From Stenotrophomonas maltophilia (GTDB lineage: Bacteria > Pseudomonadota > Gammaproteobacteria > Xanthomonadales > Xanthomonadaceae): a stretch of 64,000 nt of DNA. Of this stretch, positions 7,714 to 15,057 are shown in pieces. The stretch is taken from the NCBI GenBank assembly GCA_002363385.1, contig DEVL01000005.1, forward strand, positions 148,312 through 212,311. The letters are read 5' to 3'. The position numbers and the translations under genes are program-made. The stretch's first letter is position 1. Every line of letters starts with the position of its first letter. A model generated the notes under the pieces. It did no database searches and was not told the DNA's origin. It saw only the letters and a program-made list of their open reading frames with translations.

Positions 7714-8235
7714 TCAGCCTTTCTTTTTCTTGGTCAGCGCGATCACATCGCCGAGCAGCTGCAGCTGTTCAGTGCTGGACGGCAGCTCGCGCTCCAGCTT
7801 CTCGATTTCCTCGCGGAAATCGGCAACGTCTTCGAAGCTGCGGTATACCGAGGCAAACCGCACGTAGCCGACATGGTCGAGCTTGCGCAGCTCGTTCATC
7901 ACGAACTCGCCGACCTTGATCGACGGAATCTCGCGCTCACCGCAGATACGCGCCTGCTGCATCACCGCGCGCACCGCCAACTCGATCTTGTCTTCGGGCA
8001 CCGGGCGCTTCTGCAGCGCGCGATCGAAGCCGCTACGGACCTTGCGAGCGTCGAAGGCCTCGCGGCTGCCGTCGCTTTTCACGATCGCCGGCAGTTTCAG
8101 TTCGATGGTTTCCAGGGTGCTGAAGCGCTCGTTGCAGGCCTCGCACTCGCGGCGACGCCGGATCGTCGCGCCGTCTTCGGAGACGCGCGAGTCGATCACA
8201 CGGGTGTCGGCATGCTGGCAGAACGGACAGTACAT
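7714..8235 (-). CDS. nrdR: Transcriptional repressor NrdR
   Basis: A 173-residue regulator that represses ribonucleotide reductase genes in response to ATP/dATP. The N-terminal zinc ribbon is seen directly as C3/C6 and C31/C34 (MYCPFC and CEAC), followed by the ATP-cone domain (residues about 46-136; KLPAIVKSDGSREAFDARKV near its start, VGYVRFASVYRSFED near its end). The C-terminal 25 residues end in a KKKKG tail. It lies between two membrane-protein genes and ribD; an nrdR-ribD neighbourhood is common in gammaproteobacteria. The leader upstream is structured (see 8255-8345). Confidence 0.96.
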   Translation of the reverse strand: MYCPFCQHADTRVIDSRVSEDGATIRRRRECEACNERFSTLETIELKLPAIVKSDGSREAFDARKVRSGFDRALQKRPVPEDKIELAVRAVMQQARICGEREIPSIKVGEFVMNELRKLDHVGYVRFASVYRSFEDVADFREEIEKLERELPSSTEQLQLLGDVIALTKKKKG

Positions 8236-8254
8236 GGAACGCCTTACATCGGGA

Positions 8255-8345
8255 AAACGTCATGCCGTGGTCACGGCAGCGTCGCAACGGTACCTGAGAG
8301 GGACCGGCTACAGCAAATGGACGGGGGAGAGTCCAGCCCTGTCTA
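8255..8345 (-). other. Structured leader between the upstream membrane-protein gene and nrdR
   Basis: The roughly 100 bases before nrdR contain three inverted repeats: TGCCGTG-GT-CACGGCA (8263-8278), a CGGT/ACCG pair enclosing CCTGAGAGGG (about 8289-8306), and GGAC-GGGGGAGA-GTCC (about 8319-8334). On the minus strand the middle one reads CTCTCAGGTACC, resembling the conserved 3' segment of the glycine riboswitch. The matching 5' GGGAGAG block and the GAAGGAGCAA-like segment are not recognisable, so I do not call a riboswitch. Confidence 0.3.
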
Positions 8346-8786
8346 GGCGGACTGCCGACGCAACCACAGCAGGTGCGCCGCACAGGAGAACAGCGGGAGG
8401 CCTGCCATCACGAGCAGGGCGGCCGCTGGCGCGGGCCCATCGGACAGATGAATGTGGAAGATCGACCGCACCAGACCCGCCCAGGCAATGCCGGTTGCCA
8501 CGAGCGCGGCCAGCAGGCCAGCCCACCACATCGGTGATGCCGCCCGGAGTGCGTCCGCGCCGCCCTGCCACCAGCGCCGGGCAAGGGCGAGCCATATCAT
8601 GATGATGAGACTGGCCATGCCGAACCAGGCCGCTGCCCAGCCCGGCGCGTCGCCCGGCCCGCCGTACTGGTGGAGGACGTCACGCAGGCAGAGCCCCACC
8701 CCCACAAACACCGCCACGGCATGAGGCAGTCCAAACACGCCCACGTGCAGCAGCATCCCTCGCCGCTGTCTGCGATGGATCTCCAT
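8343..8786 (-). CDS. Small membrane protein of unknown function
   Basis: A 147-residue protein with four predicted hydrophobic segments (about 12-36, 49-69, 86-108 and 120-141) and short polar loops. It starts MEIHRRQRRGM, a positively charged N-terminus consistent with a cytoplasmic end, and ends LLWLRRQSA. No catalytic or binding motif is recognisable. It begins 4 bases after the stop of the preceding four-helix membrane protein, so the two are probably translated together and may pair. A longer in-frame start at 8939 would lie entirely inside the upstream gene and is Arg/Cys-rich nonsense. Confidence 0.7.
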   Translation of the reverse strand: MEIHRRQRRGMLLHVGVFGLPHAVAVFVGVGLCLRDVLHQYGGPGDAPGWAAAWFGMASLIIMIWLALARRWWQGGADALRAASPMWWAGLLAALVATGIAWAGLVRSIFHIHLSDGPAPAAALLVMAGLPLFSCAAHLLWLRRQSA

Positions 8787-8790
8787 CCGG

Positions 8791-9216
8791 TCAGGTGCCT
8801 TGGGTACGCCGCAGCTGCAGCAGCATGACGGCAGGCAGCAACAGCGGCGGCCCCGCCAGCAGCAGGACCAGCGCCGTTGGACTGGCGGCGGCCTGCCAGA
8901 CCGCCATACCGACGACTGCCACGGCGGCCAGTGCTCCAAGACCCAATGCCGCCCACGGCCAAGGCCCGCTGTCGCGCAGGCCGGTGCGTCCCGCTCGAAG
9001 ATAACGGCCGCTCAACCACAGCCAGCCGATGACCCCGATCAGGCCCGCACTGCCCCAGCCCCCGATCAACAGGCGCGAGGCGCGATCGAGATAGGCCGGT
9101 TCGACGAACGCGACCCAGACCCCGATGGCGGCGAAGGTGCCGCCGCCGGCCATCCCTACGATGCCGCAGATCAGGGCCAGCACGGCGTAGGTACGCCGTT
9201 GCCGGCCCTCGTCCAT
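8791..9216 (-). CDS. Small four-helix membrane protein of unknown function
   Basis: A 141-residue protein with a charged start (MDEGRQRR) and four hydrophobic segments (about 10-36, 47-68, 86-107 and 113-133), ending LLQLRRTQGT. The glycine-rich first segment GIVGMAGGGTFAAIG suggests close helix packing. Its ATG lies a single base after the glyA stop, so it is almost certainly cotranscribed with glyA and followed by a second membrane protein. No family could be assigned. A DUF4190-like character is possible from the N-terminal YAVLALICGIVG pattern, but this is weak. Confidence 0.72.
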   Translation of the reverse strand: MDEGRQRRTYAVLALICGIVGMAGGGTFAAIGVWVAFVEPAYLDRASRLLIGGWGSAGLIGVIGWLWLSGRYLRAGRTGLRDSGPWPWAALGLGALAAVAVVGMAVWQAAASPTALVLLLAGPPLLLPAVMLLQLRRTQGT

Positions 9217-9217
9217 A

Positions 9218-10471
9218 TCAGCCGTAGACCGGGTACTTGCGGCACTGCGCGCTGACCGCGTCGCGGACGCGGGCGATCACCGCCTCGTCAGCCGGGGCGT
9301 CGAGCACATCGGCGATCCAGTTGGCCAGGTCCACGCAGTCCTGTTCCAAGTAACCGCGCGTGGTCACCGCCGGGGTGCCCAGGCGCAGGCCCGAGGTCAC
9401 GAACGGCGAACGCGGGTCGTTCGGCACGGAGTTCTTGTTGACGGTGATGTGGGCCAGGCCGAGCGCGGCTTCGGCGTCCTTGCCCGAGACATCCTTGCCG
9501 ATCATGTCGACCAGCATCAGGTGGTTCTGGGTGCCGCCGGAGACGATCTTGTAGCCACGCGCGATCAGCGTGTTGGCCATCGCCTGGGCGTTCTTGACCA
9601 CCTGCTGCTGGTAGGCCTTGAAGCCCGGCTCCAGCGCTTCCTTGAAGGCAACGGCCTTGCCGGCGATGACGTGCATCAGCGGACCGCCCTGGATGCCCGG
9701 GAACACGATGGACTGCAGCTTCTTCTGCAGTTCTTCGCTGGCCCCCTTGGCGATGATGATGCCGCCGCGCGGGCCGCGCAGGGTCTTGTGGGTGGTGGAG
9801 GTGACCACGTGGGCGTGCGGCAGCGGGCTCGGGTAGACGCCGGCGGCGACCAGGCCGGCCACGTGTGCCATGTCCACGAACAGGTAGGCACCGACCTTGT
9901 CGGCGATCGCGCGGAAACGCGCCCAGTCGATGACCTGCGAGTAGGCCGAGAAGCCGGCGACGACCATCTTCGGCTTGTGCTCCAGCGCCAGACGCTCGAC
10001 CTCGTCATAGTCGATCAGGCCCGCTTCGTCCACGCCGTACTGGATGGCGTTGAACAGCTTGCCCGAGGCGTTGACCTTGGCGCCGTGGGTGAGGTGACCA
10101 CCATGGGCCAGGCTCATGCCCAGAATGGTGTCGCCCGGCTGCAGCAGCGCGAAGTAGACGGCCTGGTTGGCCTGCGAGCCGCTATGCGGCTGCACGTTGG
10201 CGTAGTCGGCGTCGAACAGCTGCTTGAGGCGGTCGATGGCCAGCTGCTCGGCGATGTCCACGTATTCGCAGCCACCGTAGTAGCGCTTGCCCGGGTAGCC
10301 CTCGGCGTACTTGTTGGTCAGCTGGCTGCCCTGGGCTTCCATCACCGCCGGGCTGGTGTAGTTCTCGCTGGCAATCAGCTCGACATGGTCTTCCTGGCGC
10401 TGGGTTTCGGCGGCAATGGCCTTGGCCAGTTCGGGATCGTAGGTTTCGATGCGGACGTCACGCGGGAACAT
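9218..10471 (-). CDS. glyA: Serine hydroxymethyltransferase GlyA
   Basis: A 417-residue PLP enzyme interconverting serine and glycine while charging tetrahydrofolate with a one-carbon unit, feeding purine, thymidylate and methionine synthesis. Visible signatures are RQEDHVELIASENYTS near residue 30, NKYAEGYPGKRYYGGCEYVD near residue 53, HLTHGAKVN near residue 126, FVDMAHVAGLVAAG near residue 198 and the PLP-lysine motif VVTSTTHKTLRGPRGG near residue 224. Length is typical. The start is preceded by GGAG 7-8 bases upstream, and a TACAAT -10-like box lies at 10513-10518 on the minus strand. Confidence 0.97.
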   Translation of the reverse strand: MFPRDVRIETYDPELAKAIAAETQRQEDHVELIASENYTSPAVMEAQGSQLTNKYAEGYPGKRYYGGCEYVDIAEQLAIDRLKQLFDADYANVQPHSGSQANQAVYFALLQPGDTILGMSLAHGGHLTHGAKVNASGKLFNAIQYGVDEAGLIDYDEVERLALEHKPKMVVAGFSAYSQVIDWARFRAIADKVGAYLFVDMAHVAGLVAAGVYPSPLPHAHVVTSTTHKTLRGPRGGIIIAKGASEELQKKLQSIVFPGIQGGPLMHVIAGKAVAFKEALEPGFKAYQQQVVKNAQAMANTLIARGYKIVSGGTQNHLMLVDMIGKDVSGKDAEAALGLAHITVNKNSVPNDPRSPFVTSGLRLGTPAVTTRGYLEQDCVDLANWIADVLDAPADEAVIARVRDAVSAQCRKYPVYG

Positions 10472-10512
10472 CGCTTACTCCAGGACAGGGGATGAGGGAA
10501 CGGCAGCCCTTC

Positions 10513-10518
10513 ATTGTA
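10513..10518 (-). promoter_or_regulatory. Candidate -10 element for glyA
   Basis: TACAAT on the minus strand lies about 40 bases before the glyA start. The -35 region is GC-rich and does not resemble TTGACA, so the call rests on the -10 hexamer and position alone. Confidence 0.3.
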
Positions 10519-10663
10519 AGGCCGAGATCGGCGGCTGGCCCCTGCCGAAGGCGGGGTGGATCCATTCTCCAATGACGGCCAACAAGCTGAACTGCGACCG
10601 CGTTCCTTGAATTGTTCATTTTTTGTGATTTCAGACCCTAAAGACGTTCAGCCAGCGGCCGTT

Positions 10664-10681
10664 ATTCCCAATTCAGGGAAT
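10664..10681 (+). promoter_or_regulatory. Inverted repeat ahead of the autotransporter gene
   Basis: ATTCCC (10664-10669) and GGGAAT (10676-10681) form a perfect 6-bp dyad with an AATTCA spacer, 25 bases before the GTG start. It could be a leader hairpin or an operator half-site pair. The surrounding 235 bases between glyA and this gene hold an AT-rich stretch near 10605-10630 but no clear promoter hexamers. Confidence 0.3.
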
Positions 10682-10706
10682 CGTCTCACTCAAACAGGGG
10701 TTGGCT

Positions 10707-13700
10707 GTGAATCATGTGTATCGCGTGGTCTTCAATCACGCGCTGAAGTGCGTGCAGGTTGTTTCAGAAATCGCCCGCGGCGGCCGCGCGGCCGCCACCT
10801 CCGGCGCGCGCTGCGCTCCGCAGCTGGCCGCCCTTTCCGCCGCCATCGCCCTTGGGTGCCTGTCATCCGCAGCGTTCGCGGCCTCTCCGGGCTGGAATGA
10901 ATGGCGCGGGACGATCGACAGTGACTGGGCAACCCCTGGCAACTGGCAGCTGGGCAAACCCAGTGCCGCCGACCCGCTGGCCCGCGCGACGTACATTGAC
11001 AGCAACCGCACCGCCATCGTGGGGACCACGGGCGAAGGCACCAATCACATCCACGTGGGTGACACCGGCATCGGCACGCTGGTGATCCAGGGCGGCGGTC
11101 AGCTGACCTCGGCCACCATCTTCATGGGCACCGGCGAAGTCCTTGGTACCCGCGGCACGGCCGACGGTCGCGCCACCATCAGCGGTGCCGGTTCGCGCTG
11201 GACCGCGTTGGGGACCATTGGCGTCGGGCATTGGGGCAAGGGCCTGGTCGACGTCAACGACGGCGGCACGCTGGCAATCGGCAGCGACGCGTACATCGCC
11301 TCCGGGCTCGGGGCAGTGGGCGTGGTCAATGTCACCGGCGCCACCTCCTCCTTCACGACCGGTGGCACCCTGCTGCTGGGTGCGGGCGGCAACGGCACCG
11401 TGAACGTGACCGATGGGGCGAAGGTGACTGCACAGTTCTCCCGGGTCGGCGTCAACGCGGGCAGCGTGGGCCTGATGGCCGTGAGCGACGGTGCCAGCTG
11501 GACCACTACCCGCGACCTTCGCATCGGCGACGGCGGCACCGGCACGGCCCGCCTGTCCGGCGGCGCCACCGCCACGGCGGGCAGCGGACTGTACGTCGGC
11601 TCGGCCGCCACCGGCGTGGGTCGGCTGGAAATCCGCGACACCGGCTCCCGCCTGGATGCAGGCGTCGCGCAGATGGTGTTCGGCGACCTCGGCAGCGCCA
11701 CGGTCACCGTGTTCGACGGCGGACGCTTGAGCGGCGGCGAAGCGTGGCTGGGCAACCGTGTTGGCGGCAACGGCGCGGTCGAGGTCACCGGTACCAACAG
11801 CCAGTGGCAGAGCACGATCCTCAAAGTGGGCACCAACGGTACCGGCAGCTTCCTGGTCGACGACGGTGCCAACGCCCTGGTCACCGGCTCGATCGACCTG
11901 GCCATGACCAGCACCAGCCGCGGCACGATCACGGTCGGCCAGAACGCCACCCTCGCGGTGGGCGACAGCGGCAGCAGTCAGGTCGCCATCACCGCTGGCA
12001 CCGGCCAGGGCCTGTTCGAACTGGCGGGCGGCACCCTGCGTGCCAACACCTGGCTCAATCTGGACAGTGCTGTGCTGGTCTCGGCGGACTCCACCGTGGA
12101 GGTGACCAGCAACCTGATGGCCTCCCGCGCCTTCAGCGGCAGCGGCGCCCTGCGCAAGACCGGTGCCGGCACGCTGATGCTCGGTGCCGACAGCACCTGG
12201 AGCGGCGGCCTGTACGTCGACCAGGGCACTCTCTCGGTAGGCACCAGCAAGGCGTTGGGCACCGGCACGCTGCGCATGGCCGACGGCACCTCGCTGGGCC
12301 TGGGCAGCCCGATCACGCTGGACAACATCATCGCGCTCAACGGCGAGGTCGGCGTCTGGGTCGCCCCTGGCAACAGCGTGACCTTGGCCGGCGGCGTGCG
12401 TGATACCAGCGGCAACAGCCTGCTGGTGAAGAACGACAGCGGCACGCTGGTCCTGGGCGGCAGCGCCTACACCGGCGACACCCGCATCGAAGGCGGCACG
12501 CTGCTTGCCACCGGCAATGCACTGCCGACCGGCGACATCGAGATCGGGAACGCCGGCACCTTCGCCATCGACACCACCCGGGTGCTGCAGTACGCCGGCC
12601 AGTTCAGCGGCGGCGGCACTCTCCGCCAGGGGCGCCATTTCCTGACCCTGACCGGCGACAGCAGCGCCTTCACCGGCACCACCGTCGTCAACGGCGGCAT
12701 GCTGGAGGTGACCGGTGCGCTGGGCGGCGACATCCAGATGACCAACAATGCCCTGCTGGCCGGCACGGGCAACGTGGGCAGCGCGCACCTGCTCAGCGGC
12801 AGCGTGCTGTCGCCTGGCAGCCGCCAGCTTGGCAGCGTCGGGCGTTTGTCGATGAGCGGCGACCTGGTATTCGACCCGAGCGCCACCTACCAGGTGGACG
12901 TTGCCGCCGATGGCCGCAGTGACCTCGTCTCGGTGGCCGGACAGGCTACTCTGGGCACTGCGGGGACCGTTGCCGTTGCGGCAGCCGGCAACTGGGCGGT
13001 CTCCACCCGCTACACCGTGCTGACGGCAGGTGATGGTGTGGCGGGCACGTTCGCCGGGGTGAGCAGCAACTTCGCGTTCCTCGATCCGACCTTGAGCTAT
13101 GACGCCAACAACGTCTATCTGACCATGGCGCGCAATGACGTCTCCATGCCGGAGGTCGAACTGGCCTTCCCGGACGTGGTCGTCAATGCCAACCAGAAGG
13201 CCGTGGCCGGCGCGGTCGAAGCGCTGGGCGCGGGCAATGCGGTGTATGACGCCGTCGTCCGCCTGGAAGTGCCACAGGTAGTGCCGGCCTTCGACAGTCT
13301 GGGCGGCGAGATCCACGCCGCCGCGCGCACCGCGCTGCTGCAGGATCGTTTCCTGCGCGATGGCATCCACCAGCGCCTGGACGGCGCGGCAATGAGTGGC
13401 GTCCTCGCCGGCAACACCGGCGTGTGGGTGGCCGGCAGCGGCAACTCGCTGCGCCTGGATGCCGATGGCGTGGGCGCGCGTTCGCGCGTGCAGCAGCAGG
13501 GTCTGATGGCCGGTGCCGACTGGCGCATCAGCGAGCGCGTGCTGCTGGGCGTGGCGGCGGGCGAGCAGACCTTGACAAATCGACTGGACGACCGCCAGGC
13601 CAAGGCCGAGGCGGACGCCACCGAGTACGGCGTGTACGGCCAGTTCCAGGGCGAACACTTCGGGTTGCGCGGTGGCGTCAGCCGCACCGACTACCGCATC

Positions 13701-14243
13701 GACACCACCCGCGAGGTGACTGTCGGCAGCACCTTGTCGCAATCACTGGCGGCACGTTCGGATGCCACCGCCACCCGTGTGTTCGCGCGCGCGGGCTGGG
13801 ACTTCACGGCCCGCACCCTGACCTTGACCCCGGAGATCGAACTGGCCCATGTGCGTCTGCGCAGTGAGCGGATCGCCGAAACCGGCGGCAGCAGTGCCTT
13901 GCAGGTGCAGGCCAACCGCGATGAGCTGAGCACTGGCGTGGCAGCACTGCGTGCAGTGTGGGACATCAGCGGCGGGCAGCGTGACCGTGCGGCGATCACC
14001 GCACGGGTCGGCTGGCAGTATGCCGATGGTGACCTGGGGGCGACGACGCGTGCGCGCTTCGAGAACGGCGGTACGGCGTTCGCGATGCAGTCTGTGCCGC
14101 TGGCGCGCAGCATGGGTCTTGCCGAGCTGGGCGTGGCGGTCAGTCCGACGACGGCAAGCCGCCTGTCGCTGCAGGCGCAGACCAGCGCCGGCGACGGCCA
14201 GCGCGATGTGGGCGTGCAGCTGAACTGGTCCGTCCAGTTCTGA
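10707..14243 (+). CDS. Classical (type Va) autotransporter with extended signal peptide
   Basis: A 1178-residue secreted surface protein. It opens with an extended signal peptide region, MNHVYRVVFNHALK then VQVVSEIARGG, and a hydrophobic core ending near AAFAA (residue 60). Residues about 70-820 form a Gly/Thr/Asn-rich beta-helical passenger, including autotransporter-associated strand repeats such as LRKTGAGTLMLGADSTWSGG and NDSGTLVLGGSAYTGDT. The last ~280 residues are a beta-barrel ending in NWSVQF with the terminal Phe expected of outer-membrane proteins. No protease or lipase motif is evident in the passenger, so adhesion is only a guess. The GTG start at 10707 places the signal peptide correctly; TTG 10701 is an alternative. 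Confidence 0.88.
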   Translation: MNHVYRVVFNHALKCVQVVSEIARGGRAAATSGARCAPQLAALSAAIALGCLSSAAFAASPGWNEWRGTIDSDWATPGNWQLGKPSAADPLARATYIDSNRTAIVGTTGEGTNHIHVGDTGIGTLVIQGGGQLTSATIFMGTGEVLGTRGTADGRATISGAGSRWTALGTIGVGHWGKGLVDVNDGGTLAIGSDAYIASGLGAVGVVNVTGATSSFTTGGTLLLGAGGNGTVNVTDGAKVTAQFSRVGVNAGSVGLMAVSDGASWTTTRDLRIGDGGTGTARLSGGATATAGSGLYVGSAATGVGRLEIRDTGSRLDAGVAQMVFGDLGSATVTVFDGGRLSGGEAWLGNRVGGNGAVEVTGTNSQWQSTILKVGTNGTGSFLVDDGANALVTGSIDLAMTSTSRGTITVGQNATLAVGDSGSSQVAITAGTGQGLFELAGGTLRANTWLNLDSAVLVSADSTVEVTSNLMASRAFSGSGALRKTGAGTLMLGADSTWSGGLYVDQGTLSVGTSKALGTGTLRMADGTSLGLGSPITLDNIIALNGEVGVWVAPGNSVTLAGGVRDTSGNSLLVKNDSGTLVLGGSAYTGDTRIEGGTLLATGNALPTGDIEIGNAGTFAIDTTRVLQYAGQFSGGGTLRQGRHFLTLTGDSSAFTGTTVVNGGMLEVTGALGGDIQMTNNALLAGTGNVGSAHLLSGSVLSPGSRQLGSVGRLSMSGDLVFDPSATYQVDVAADGRSDLVSVAGQATLGTAGTVAVAAAGNWAVSTRYTVLTAGDGVAGTFAGVSSNFAFLDPTLSYDANNVYLTMARNDVSMPEVELAFPDVVVNANQKAVAGAVEALGAGNAVYDAVVRLEVPQVVPAFDSLGGEIHAAARTALLQDRFLRDGIHQRLDGAAMSGVLAGNTGVWVAGSGNSLRLDADGVGARSRVQQQGLMAGADWRISERVLLGVAAGEQTLTNRLDDRQAKAEADATEYGVYGQFQGEHFGLRGGVSRTDYRIDTTREVTVGSTLSQSLAARSDATATRVFARAGWDFTARTLTLTPEIELAHVRLRSERIAETGGSSALQVQANRDELSTGVAALRAVWDISGGQRDRAAITARVGWQYADGDLGATTRARFENGGTAFAMQSVPLARSMGLAELGVAVSPTTASRLSLQAQTSAGDGQRDVGVQLNWSVQF

Positions 14244-14266
14244 GACAGCGCGTTGCTTCAAACGAA

Positions 14267-14291
14267 GGGCCCGCTTGCGCGGGCCCTTTTT
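14267..14291 (+). terminator. Rho-independent terminator after the autotransporter
   Basis: GGGCCCGC (14267-14274), a TTGC loop and GCGGGCCC (14279-14286) form a perfect 8-bp stem followed by TTTTT. It lies 24 bases after the autotransporter stop. Confidence 0.9.
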
Positions 14292-14345
14292 CATGGTGAC
14301 GTTCGAAAACTGACGGTCAGCGTGTCAGTGCGATGCCAGGCCTGG

Positions 14346-14822
14346 TCACCGGTTGATCACGTAGTCCGCGATGATGCCGGTCGCGATTGCCACCAGCAGC
14401 AGGTTGCCGCGATCATCGCGGATCCACTGGTGGTCCCGCGGCGGGCGGCGCACCGAGTAGCGGCTGTAGTCATTGACCACGTAGACCGGGCCGCCGTAGT
14501 ACTCACGGTAGCGGTGGCCACGCGCCCAGCCGTAGGAGCCATACCCCGGCGCCGGACGATAGACCACACGCGGCGGCGGCGGGCCCGGACGGTAGTAACC
14601 ACGGTTGTCGTAGCGATGATCGTAACGGCGGTCGTGGCGAACCTCGCGACGGTCATGACGATCGTGACGGTCATGGCGATCGTGGCGGTTGTCGCGGCGG
14701 TCATCACGCCACTCGCGGCGGTCGTGACCGCGGCCACGATGGTCATCGGCGAAGGCCGGGGCCACGGTGCCCAAGGCCAGCAGCGAGGCAACGGCCCCGA
14801 CCACAAATCGATTCATGCGCAT
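14346..14822 (-). CDS. RcnB-like periplasmic protein with His/Asp/Arg repeat
   Basis: A 158-residue exported protein. The signal peptide is MRMNRFVVGAVASLLALG to about AFA (residue 25). A mature region of about residues 26-70 is built of HDR-type repeats (HDRHDRHDRHDRR), Pro/Tyr-rich sequence follows, and the C-terminal domain of about 60 residues has GWARGHRYREYYGG, VVNDYSRYSVRRPPRDHQWIR and LLVAIATGIIADYVI. That last pattern matches the RcnB family, small periplasmic proteins linked in E. coli to nickel/cobalt homeostasis. Many homologues have no tested function, and no rcnA efflux gene is adjacent. The first ATG (14822) is preferred because GAGG lies 6 bases upstream; the second ATG is 6 bases downstream. 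Confidence 0.8.
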   Translation of the reverse strand: MRMNRFVVGAVASLLALGTVAPAFADDHRGRGHDRREWRDDRRDNRHDRHDRHDRHDRREVRHDRRYDHRYDNRGYYRPGPPPPRVVYRPAPGYGSYGWARGHRYREYYGGPVYVVNDYSRYSVRRPPRDHQWIRDDRGNLLLVAIATGIIADYVINR

Positions 14823-15057
14823 GACTGGCCTCGCTTGGTGGGTTGATGTCTCCATGATGCGCACCGCGTCTGAACGGTCTCCGGCTGGAAACGGTTTCCA
14901 ATTCAAGGGCTTTGACCCCGCATTCAGGCGGCGGCAAGGCCCAGACCCGGGGTCTCCCGGCGGCCCTGATCGCTTCCGGCTATAATTGCCCCATCCTTTT
15001 CTTCTTCTGTTCCTGTTCCGTCCGGAACGGGCGCAGGGTTGCGCCTTCGGAGAGCTC

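Noticed and set aside
8255..8345. Calling a glycine or TPP riboswitch before nrdR
   Set aside because: Only one conserved segment is recognisable; the rest of the aptamer consensus is absent. Kept as a low-confidence structured leader.
10863..13742. A 959-codon open frame antisense to the autotransporter
   Set aside because: It mirrors the GC-rich codon pattern of the sense gene, has no signal peptide or family motif, and is explained by third-position GC bias.
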